NCBI GenBank assembly: GCA_051453625.1
Contig: JBOZIK010000001.1
Location: forward strand, 150,437,313-150,501,312
Direction: 5' to 3'
Source of the DNA: Welwitschia mirabilis
Lineage: Eukaryota > Gnetophyta > Gnetopsida > Welwitschiales
DNA length: 64,000 nt
This document shows, one piece after another, positions 46,441-55,050 of the stretch. Position 1 is the stretch's first letter; each line of letters begins with the position of its first letter. A program made the position numbers and the translations under genes. A model generated the notes under the pieces. It was not told where the DNA came from. It searched no databases and saw only the letters and a program-made list of their open reading frames with translations.

Positions 46441-49400
46441 AAAAGACATGTACTATTGTTGGGGTAGCCAAGGAACTAAATCATATTATCTTATTTATGG
46501 CTACTAAGAAGTAAAAAGAAAGCATAGTCAACAACAAAAATATTTCATGCATTTTCTCCATTTCAAAATGGTTTAGTAAGTGTTAAACCAATGTATTAGT
46601 ATAATACTCAAAATAGTCATATTCATTCTAAGCATGTGAAGTCAATCTAAAGACCTCCAACAAAAGCTTGAAGAGAAGTCTCAATGAAATCCCAAATATG
46701 TGCTTAATAGAAAATAAAATTAAGGTTTCATTGAGCGTCCAAAACACAAACCCAATATAAAGATTCACTTGTGAAGAATATAATGGAATGAAAATGTATT
46801 CTATAGCATTATTTTGGTTTGTTTTTCCTTCCAAGAAGCTAAGATTTATAAGAGTAAAATGATTTCTATAATAAAAATAGAATTAACACTAATTAATGCA
46901 TGATAACACTTCTTTAATGCTAAAAGAAGCATGAATAAGAAGATAAAACTATAACCTATCAGTAAATTTGTAAAACCAAAACCAAAATTTAAAAAAAAAA
47001 AATTAGAACTCTCTCTAGATAATAACATTCTACATTCTTGACCTTATGCAAAAGAAGCTTCAATTCTTTCCTTTTGCATTTATCCTTTAACATTTTCCAA
47101 AAATGTTGCAATAATAAGACTTAGTCTATAGTATTGCAATACACCTTTGGAATGCATAAATTTTTAAATGTTCACTTTTTTATTGGTTTTTCTTATATAC
47201 AGTCATACCTTTGGTTTCATTGGACATCATATTATGATTTTGTCCTCCTCCATTATAGATAGTCATGCCTTCGCCTTTGGTTTATGAGATTAGCATCCTC
47301 TTCTTTGCATTATGAAACAATGTTTTATCTTTTCCATCAATGTAGTTATTTTCCATTAAAACATTACTTAAAATAGTATATTTTATTTTCTAGTTTTTAT
47401 CAGCTACTATTAGATCATGCAAAAAATATATAGGATTATTGTAAAGGAAAACATGGAAAGACTTAGAGGATATCATTAGGAGGTTGGTGTAAGAAGGAAC
47501 AAAGGTGTTTTAAGAAATAAGTAAGTTTTTAAAATTATAAGAAGAACTATAAATGATATAGAAAAATAGTGATCACATCAAAAACCAACTTCCAACTCAT
47601 TATTCAAGAGAAAAGGATAAAATAATAGAGTTTGTGAATGTAGTAAATAGATGATGAAAACTTAGAATGATTTAAATCAACAAAGTAGTAGCTGGAGAGC
47701 CATTTCCATCAATAGTTGCTAAAGAGCCATTTCATGGCTATCTAGGAGTAGCATGTTTGTTAGCAAAGCATGTTGCTTCTATTGGTTTTTTGAAACTTTA
47801 ATATTACCTTCACAGAGCCTACAATAATATGACTACTTCTTCTTAGGTATGCAATTCCTTCATCTCATGTTTTTTGAATGAATGTTTTAGCAAAGTTTTA
47901 TAAGACATCTTGAATTGTGAGAAATGAATATTAATAATTTTTGTTCACTTTATTTAAATGTCAATCCAATTTTTTGTTTTTTTAATACCCAAAAGATATC
48001 AAATGTTTATTATTCTTTACATTGAGACTTTTCAAGATTAAAATACAATGCATTCTAAGAGATGAACCTCAAATACTAAGGATTTTAATAAATAAATGAA
48101 GAACAAACAAGTCTAGATAACATCTCCATGAGCAAGCCCTCCCATCTTTTCTTGTATAGTTTGCAAACTGTATTGCAACATAAATATTTTTTTAAAACAC
48201 CAAAATTATACTAAAATCACCTAATATTTCAGGAGTATCAAAACATTTATCTTTATCTTTCATAGGTTCTACATGTTATGAAAATGTTGACCAAATTCTA
48301 GAAGATGTGAAGGAATATGCAATTTTTTAGTACAATTACAATTAATTATAGTTGCTTATGAGGAGATGCATTTCTATGTTGAAATTTACTTCACTTGTTT
48401 TGGTTGATGACCTTGATGACTTTATTTTAATAACATCAAATGTAAATCCTTGAATAAATCATTTACTTTCAAAAGAATTATACTATTATATTTTGCAATG
48501 AAACCATGATTTCTTATAGTGGTTAAGATTTTAGAGTCCTCAAGAAGCTCATTAAAATGATTAACACATTTAGTGATAAATCTTTAATGTCATTAAATTC
48601 ATTCTACTAGAAATGAAATTAACAATTACACTGCACTTCCTTTGAACAAATCCCTCTTTTATTAAATACTTCCCTAGTAGCTTTCTCTTTTTATCCATTA
48701 AATAAAAATAATATCACTTTCCTTTAATCTTATCATTCTCCTCTAATAGGACTTTTATGAAAATATGTCTATATCATCCAAGTGAGAAGGCGTTTTTATT
48801 CAGTTAAATAGAAGCCATCACCACATACCATTTCATGATGCCTCTGAAGGACATTCTTTTGTATCAAAGGAGAGGGAGAATAATCAATATCATTAATGGT
48901 AATTACTTGATTTATATTTTTCTAATGAGAAAGTCTAGTTAGAATTTTGACCTATTTTACATATGGTTTTATTCTTCTTGTCTTATTGATATTTAATATA
49001 ATGTTACTATTACATTAGTTAAGCCACTTTTACATGTGTGCTTCTCTAAGGTAATTCCTCAATTGGGTATTCTCTTTATCTTAAAGCTCTTACATTATCA
49101 TCAATAAAAGATATTTATGATCAAACAAGATAGTACCTAAAAAACAAAGCTGTTTTAAGAAATAAGGATATTGGGTGATCTGTTTCAATGCTAATAAAGA
49201 AACTCATACATTTTTATGTGGGAAGTAACTTCTAAAATTAGAATAATAAAGTCATAAGATATTTATGCAAGAAATAAAGAATTATAAATGACATCCTAAA
49301 ACATTTATTAGTGGAGATCATGAAACATGGAAAAATGAGTGAATTGGAAAGGAAATACACTACACTAATGTAGCTTCAATGGTAGCAAATTATAAAATCA

Positions 49401-49560
49401 CTATGCTCTTGGCTGTGGGCCTTATAGAGAAGCCTGCCTTTGAGATGTTGGAAGCTCTTAAGGTACTCTATTAATGACTATTACTGATATTTTTTCCAAA
49501 ATATGATACAAGATGTACTTAATGTCTTAGTGTTTAGATAAGAACACTATTGAATACACT
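46441..49560. other. CACTA interior with no recognised gene
   Basis: No identifiable protein. A short open plus-strand segment at about 49,375-49,465 (NYKITMLLAVGLIEKPAFEM) ends in AAG followed by gtactc, like an exon with a donor, just upstream of the PARP fragment. It is not a PARP motif I know. A 50-codon stretch near 47,690-47,810 is equally unassigned. Confidence 0.35.
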
Positions 49561-49569
49561 ATAAATATG

Positions 49570-49785
49570 ATGCTCACTAGTACACATTTAGAGTGAAATA
49601 TGATAAAGTAGTAGCAAAGGGATTAGGAAAGAAAATGATAGACCCAAAAGAATATTTCACTTAGAGAAATGAGATGAAAGTTCCATGTGGATCCCTAATC
49701 TCTTATAGTTATGATATGATACCAATGAAGTACAATGAATATGTTGTGTATGATCCCAAGAAGGTGCCACCTGAAATTCCAAACT
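49570..49785 (+). pseudogene. Poly(ADP-ribose) polymerase C-terminal fragment
   Basis: One plus-strand frame reads YDKVVAKGLGKKMIDPKEYF, a stop where the family usually has Trp, then RNEMKVPCGSLIS and KYNEYVVYDPKKV. These match the end of the PARP catalytic domain, where the V-P-C/L-G-x-x-x and Y-N-E-Y-x-V-Y-D blocks form the NAD-binding core including the catalytic Glu (E of NEY, kept here). The intact enzyme attaches ADP-ribose to nuclear proteins. Only about 60 codons are present, without the upstream catalytic half, WGR or regulatory domain. It is an orphan piece inside the CACTA element. The closest relative among plant PARP types is not resolved. Confidence 0.8.
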
Positions 49786-50619
49786 ATTTTTTTACATTTT
49801 GGCAGCAACAGCATTAAAAAAGAGCTATAAGCGCTTGTAAATAATTTTACTAGTGCAAGTGCTTCTTTAATTTGTGAATAAATTTAGGTTTGAAGTGGTT
49901 GCTTAAATAAAGTAGCATTAATTTCCACTATATTCTCTATAAATATAATGAATATTTATATTTGATTTAGATTAATACTTTCATTTGTAGCTTAAAATCT
50001 TGTTTTATATATTATTTGTTTGGTGTTGAGTGCTCACAATCTTACTTGTTTATTGTTGCCTTGTGGATGATGCCAAATCTAATAAATATTAGATTTATCT
50101 CTTTCTTTGTATATTCCTATTTTCATATGAAATTATGTCTAAGTGAATGTGTCTTTAGACAGGAGGCATCATATGTAGCATTGCATGGTTTTCCTATGTC
50201 TTTCATGCTAACTTAAAACTACACTAAATTTTTCTAATCTTTCCAAGTTGCATTTTCTCATTTAATGCAAGAATATTTTTTTTGTACAATCTTAAAGGCT
50301 AAATTTTATATGGTAAAACAACTCACAATTTTACTTTCAAAATTGTTTGTGGATAATAAAAATTCAACACCTAATTTATGGAGTTTCATGAAGCCTAAAG
50401 GTTACAATCTCTTCCAAATAAATCATGTGACTATGACTAAAAACCTAATAAACCTCAAAGATAATCATACGAAGTTCCCTTGAATTTCATGCACATTAAA
50501 AAAAATAATATTGGATGTTATAGTTTAAGTTTTTACTTTTTAATGTCTCATTAAAAACACACTCCTACTATCACCTTTAAGGTGGAGGATTTTAATAGAA
50601 TAAAATAATATATGCATGG

Positions 50620-50968
50620 AATTCAAGAATAAAAAAATAAGTCGATGACTGTGATCCATCAAAATTATGTACTTCAAATGGTTCTTTGAGTGAAAAGGTA
50701 GCATTAGTTTTCTTTACAATAGTTCTCATCATTGTTCCACATTCTTGAGCTTTGTTCCTTAATACCTATTAATAAAAAAATTAATGATTCAAAGGTTGCA
50801 AAATTTATTACCTCATCACATGTACATTTGTTTTAAATATTTCATGATCATCTATAATTGCATCAGACTTGGTTATGTAAATAACAAACCTTAAATGCAT
50901 CTTCATCCATATGATCATCTCCTATATATAAAGGTAGTGCATCCCTATAATTATCTAGTCTTAAAATC
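50620..50968 (-). pseudogene. Trehalose-6-phosphate phosphatase fragment, two exons
   Basis: Minus strand: exon one (50,968-50,890) reads DNYRDALPLYIGDDHMDEDA then FK, and exon two (50,765 to about 50,620) reads VLRNKAQECGTMM then IVKKTNATFSLKEPFEVHNF. In plant TPPs this region reads P-I-Y-I-G-D-D-R-T-D-E-D-A-F-K-V-L-R and later T-N-A-x-Y-S-L-x-D/E-P-S-E-V. The GDD...DED acidic motif of the HAD phosphatase fold is kept, with R-T changed to H-M. A 124-base intron with GT and AG borders separates the exons, so genomic DNA and not a transcript was captured. The N-terminal phosphatase motifs are missing. Confidence 0.85.
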
Positions 50969-51349
50969 ATGTGGCATCACTAATGTTTTGTACATCCTCT
51001 ATACAAATAATATTACAAAGTAGAAGCACCTTTGAATTATTATATAAATTATTTAATATAACTCATGCAGCATAAGGCCATAGACAATTACATTGATCTC
51101 AGTAAAATAGAGCGTGGGAGAGAAATAAGAATATTAGGTACTCATGTTTTACATGGAAAACATTAAAATAACCAAGGGAGATGATGAAAAATGACCTAGA
51201 AAGATGACAAACAAATGATTCAAAAATGATCTTTGTAGCAATCTAATTTTGTAACAACTTTGTTGACCAAAAAATGAAACAAGGAGATGATGAAAAAAGG
51301 GAAGAAACTATATTGAGTTGTGTAAATCATAGAGGAAATCTAGATTGTT

Positions 51350-52370
51350 TACTTAAGGTTGCATACCTAAGTTTGTAAAACATTGAATTAAATATTTTGT
51401 TTAAATAGAATACCATAACATTTAGCTTCAAATTCAAAACAGGTTGACTTACTTAGGCTTTAAATGGCTAAATGTACCCTTCACCTCAGTTCAAATGTGT
51501 GTGACCTCCTTTTGTTACTGACAATCTTGAGAGCCTAAAGTTTAAAAGTTTTTCTTTCATCTTATCTTTTAAAAGAATGTTAGATGTTTTATAGGTAGTG
51601 TGTAAATACTCCAAACCTAGAAATGTTAGAATATGATGTTTCAACTATTTTTCAATATAGAATAAACTAAAGTAAGTTATTAGGTAAATGCACAGATAAG
51701 TTTTGTAGTAAATTTTGTAGAGTCAGGGATTTCACCTTGGGTTGCAATCTAGAAAACTCAAATCCTAGTGACCCAGTCAAGCATATATCCTGCATCATTT
51801 CCTACATGTCATAGAAGATAAATGGTTTTGATGCAATAAAGATTTTTAATCTCTAGAGTGAGTACAATTAGTAAATGCTATATTTTTATCCCAAGCATTC
51901 ATGTCTAATTAAAATACAAATAAGATCATTTACTAGATAAGTTCTAGTGTTTTTAACTAGCACTTACTATGTAGAAAATTTTTCAAGTTTTCTTTTACCA
52001 TGTAGTTGTACACCAGCATGTGGTGCTTTCCCTTATAGTAGTAACCCATTAAATTGACCAAGTTTTTATGATGAACTCTTGAAATTAGGGACACTATATT
52101 GCATGAAATATTATTATTTGTATAAGACCAATTTTAATCCATGTTCTTCATATCCAACTAGATTTTATACTTTCAAGATTGTTTAAATCTAAGAGGACGT
52201 TCAAGAGTGCTCCCTTTTTTCCCTTATTGTTTTGGTATCAGTTGAGCTCTGTAATAAACACCTTAGTGCCTTGTTTAGATACATTAGATAGCCTCTTAAT
52301 GGCATCCTCCATTCCATCTAGCAGGTGTCCATTAAAAATGAGTCGAAAACATTACAAAAAATGCATTTGA
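51350..52370 (-). pseudogene. Receptor-like kinase fragment, copy A
   Basis: Minus strand, in order: an N-lobe exon at 52,345-52,240 (LLDGMEDAIKRLSNVSKQGT, with the invariant Lys), an exon at about 52,090-51,970 (SRVHHKNLVNLMGYYYKG then MLVYNYMVKENLKNFLHS), and an exon at about 51,640-51,450 (LEYLHTTYKTSNILLKDKMK). The last goes straight from LEYLHTTY to KTSNILL, so the P-I-V-H-R-D catalytic-loop core is missing. The DFG and STEVKGTFGY regions are damaged. Intron-like spacers are retained. The order matches a plant RLK/Pelle kinase domain; subfamily not resolved. Confidence 0.85.
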
Positions 52371-52639
52371 TATTACCTTATCATAAGGAATTCAAAATAT
52401 TGTAGTAAGTAAAAATCAATATCCATCTATGCACACATAGGTTAGTTCCTTATAATGAAAAAAGGCTACATTAAAATGAAATAGATTTTCATACTTCACT
52501 ATGTAAATACTAGAAAAGAAAAATGTTTTGTAATATTTTTTCTAAAAATTTTTCTATGTAAAAATCAAGCCATTCTCCCACTGATCAATTAAAATATCAT
52601 AACTCCAATGCTATGGACATCTCTTTTCTCTGTTAGTCT

Positions 52640-53370
52640 TCTTAAGGTTGCATACCTAAGTTTGTACAACATTGAATTAGATCTTTTCTTTGAAAATAAT
52701 ACCATAATATTTTAGCTTTGGATTTAGAACAAGTGGACTTACTTAGGAACTAAATAGCCAAATATGCCCTTCACCTCAGTTGAAATGTATGTGTCCTCCT
52801 TTGTTACTAATGATTTTTATAGATTAAAGTCTAAAAGTTTTGCTTTCATCTTATCGTTTAGAAGAATTTTAGATGTTTTCAGGTGTATAGGTAGTGTGTA
52901 AATACTCCAAACTTGGAGAAGTCAGAATATCTTGTAAGAATAATTTTTTTAGTATAGAATAAATTAAAGCTAGTCATGAGGCAAATATCTAGACAATTTT
53001 TGTAGTAAATTTTGTAGAGTCAGGGATTTCACCTTAGGCGACAAACTAGTCAATTAGAATCCTAGTGATCTAGTCAAGCATATATCTAGCATCATTTCTT
53101 GCATGTTATAGAAGATAAAAGGTTTCGATGCAATGCTTCTTTTTAATCTCTAGAGTAAGTATAGTTAGTAAACATTGTATTTTTATCCCAACAATTCATG
53201 GCTTATTCTAGTACAAACATGATCATTTACCAAAGAAGCTATAGTATTTTTGACTAGCAATTGCTATGTAGAAGATTAGTTAAGCTTTCTTTGATTATGT
53301 ACTCATACACTAGCCTGCGATTCTTTCCGTTATAGCAGTAGCCCATCAAAGTGACTAAGTCTCTATAAGC
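52640..53370 (-). pseudogene. Receptor-like kinase fragment, copy B (partial duplicate)
   Basis: It is a direct repeat of 51,350-52,090, starting at the same 'cttaaggttgcatacctaag'. It reads DLVTLMGYCYNGKNRRLVYE near 53,355-53,300, LEYLHTTYTP near 52,925, KTSKILLNDKMKAKLLDFNL near 52,870 and STEVKGIFGYLVPK near 52,780. Here the V-x-G-x-F-G-Y-L-x-P-E-like activation segment is much clearer than in copy A. It also lacks the H-R-D core, and DFG reads DFN. The N-lobe exon is not repeated. Confidence 0.85.
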
Positions 53371-53609
53371 AAAAAAATGAAATACATTCCTAGCATGGGA
53401 TTTTAAAACATGCAGCTACATTTAAGACATATACTAAATAATTTAGAATAAAGAGTTAAAATAGTGTAATGGACTCAACTCACATCAGTAATAAAAAATG
53501 AAATGTGTTTTCAACACTCTAGGGTTTTAGAATCTAGCATTGCAATGTAGATCTAAATCCTTAAGAATGAAAAAGCAAATTAGTAAAAATTTCTTCTCAA
53601 CATGCATCC

Positions 53610-53974
53610 ACTATAGAGTTTGCAACACCTGGTCTTAGAACTTGATCACACCTAAGATCATTCCATTACCTAAAGTGTTATGGTGCCTCACGATTGCTAT
53701 GATCTGTCTAAGATCTTACACAAATAATGTGAGAGTAAATGGCACAAGAAACACACTACTACATTTTTATGTAAAGCTTCAAAAGTATATACCTATCATA
53801 AACATAGGCCTCTTGGATGTTGCGAATAATAGCTTGCTCCATGATGTTGTGGATGAGGAAGCACTTAATGGCCTTATCTCTAGAAGTGCATCTACCATAG
53901 TTGAAGCATCTTAAAAAGTTAACCTGCCCCCTTCCATGCTTGTTTCTTCCTTCATTTCTGCTCTTAAATGTCAT
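53610..53974 (-). pseudogene. RPS26: 40S ribosomal protein S26 pseudogene, full length, intronless
   Basis: The minus-strand frame starts with ATG at 53,974 and reads [20 protein letters not shown], then [39 protein letters not shown], two stops, then CVSCAIYSHII and EAP-stop-HFR. It follows eukaryotic eS26 (about 110-130 residues) from start to near the C-terminus. One zinc-ligand Cys is Tyr (CFNY for C-x2-C); the second pair CVSC is kept. No intron interrupts it, although plant RPS26 genes usually have introns, so it may be a retrocopy taken up by the transposon. The upstream sequence reads AAAACCCTCGAAGGG, resembling a ribosomal-protein 5' leader. Confidence 0.92.
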
Positions 53975-54084
53975 CCTAGCATTTCATCTTTTCTTGCTTG
54001 AAGAATAATATTTCTAGCTTTCTCCCTTCGAGGGTTTTATTTTTGGTAATGCATAGCTGCTTTATTTTTTGAATTGGACCTTGC

Positions 54085-54303
54085 TTCTAAGGTATGCTTT
54101 TAAGGTGTTTGTTTGCTTAAACACCTTAAAAGATATGCAACATTTAACATGTTGATTTATAAATGCCTTAAAAACATTTGTTAGAGGCTTTTAAGGCATG
54201 TATTTTGAAAAACGCCTTAAGAAGATTACAAATTTTTTATTCAAGGCGTTTATCAAAATGTGCACCTTAAAATACCCTATAATTAAGGCATTTATTTAAA
54301 TAA
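54085..54303. repeat. Right subterminal AAGGCAT/ATGCCTT repeats
   Basis: The same motif family as the left end, with TTAAGGCAT and ATGCCTTAAAA in both orientations and short hairpins such as 'ttaaggcatttatttaaata' facing 'aatgcctt'. It also shows AAGGTGTTT/AAACACCTT pairs near 54,098-54,130. Confidence 0.85.
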
Positions 54304-54333
54304 ATGCCTTAAAAGCTTCTCTTTCTTATACTA
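54304..54333 (-). repeat. CACTA right terminal inverted repeat
   Basis: The end reads 'ttcttatacta', the counterpart of CACTACAAGAA with three changes in the outer 11 bases. The inner 13 bases are perfect. GAA at 54,334-54,336 is the second target-duplication copy. Changes in the terminal CACTA bases may have immobilised the element. Confidence 0.9.
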
Positions 54334-55050
54334 GAACTCATATTTTTCAATGTTTTTATCTTTTATAATTATCATTACTAATCAAAAAACTCAATTTATA
54401 AATCATCCTTTTAAAGACTTCTTTTATACATTGGAATTAAACATAAAGCATCTTATGCTTATTAGCCACAAATCATTGATCAAGTTAAAAATGCAAATAG
54501 AGAAATAAAGAAAATGCTTTAAAACCTTATCTTCATTAATAATAAATCTTAGGCTTCTAATATTAACAATGTCCTTTGGGCTTACCATACTACTTATCAT
54601 AATTCTCTTGGTTTTTACCTTATGAACTTATATACCAAAAAGTTTTTGTCTTATCGGTTAATGTTTCTTATAAATTTTATATTTATTATTAATAACTTAA
54701 TCTTATAAACCTTTGTGAAAATCATAAAAATATATTATATGAACTTAATCATTTAGGTAAAAAATGTACATGTTTTACACATTCTCAATTCATTCATCAA
54801 GCTCAAGCTAAGTTCAAACATGATAAAGCGTTACTTCATAAATTTTTTAAACCTAGTCAACTTATTCTTTTATACAATAGTACATTACTTTTATACAACA
54901 ATTTAACTTCTAGATAAATATGTTCTTATCTTATAAAGAAAGTACATTCTAATTGCTCTATTGATATTTTCAACTTAGACACTAGGGAAATTCAAAATGT
55001 TAATGGATAAAAGTTTGAAGTATATGGAAAACCTTTTAGTGCAATCTTAA
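54334..55050 (+). pseudogene. Gypsy integrase, second half
   Basis: It resumes directly after the CACTA element. It shows GIKHKASYAY near 54,440-54,470, then VKNANREIKKML near 54,485-54,520, NNVLWAYHTTYHNSLGF near 54,568-54,620 and, after a stretch of broken frames, IDIFNLDTREIQNVNG near 54,960-55,005. These are the core end (PYHPQTNGQ--NREIK), ALWAYRTA--TP and the C-terminal VEI-NP---FKVNG blocks. If one GAA and the insert are ignored, the frame is continuous across the site. Confidence 0.85.

Larger units (their letters stand above)
42186..54333. mobile_element. CACTA-type DNA transposon carrying gene fragments (12.15 kb)
   Basis: The left end reads CACTACAAGAATTATAGG, the standard plant CACTA terminus. 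The right end, read inward, matches it at 23 of 30 positions, including 13 consecutive bases GCTTTTAAGGCAT. A 3-base target duplication GAA flanks it (42,183-42,185 and 54,334-54,336), the length expected for CACTA. Both ends carry subterminal AAGGCAT repeats. It splits gypsy integrase, which resumes directly beyond. Inside are fragments of ordinary plant genes and no TNPD/TNPA-like transposase that I could recognise, so it is probably non-autonomous. Confidence 0.9.

Noticed and set aside
45607-47028. Three hydrophobic minus-strand ORFs of 60-70 codons
   Set aside because: Phe/Leu-rich translations of A+T-rich DNA with no conserved pattern; the possible LRR signal in this region is on the plus strand in other frames.
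50016-50483. Two plus-strand ORFs of 66 and 72 codons just after the PARP fragment
   Set aside because: They do not continue the PARP domain, which ends at about 49,785, and show no recognisable motif.
54045-54090. RPS26 promoter (telo-box-like AAAACCCT on the minus strand near 54,037)
   Set aside because: It could equally be transcribed leader carried with a retrocopy; there is no TATA or other element to support a promoter.
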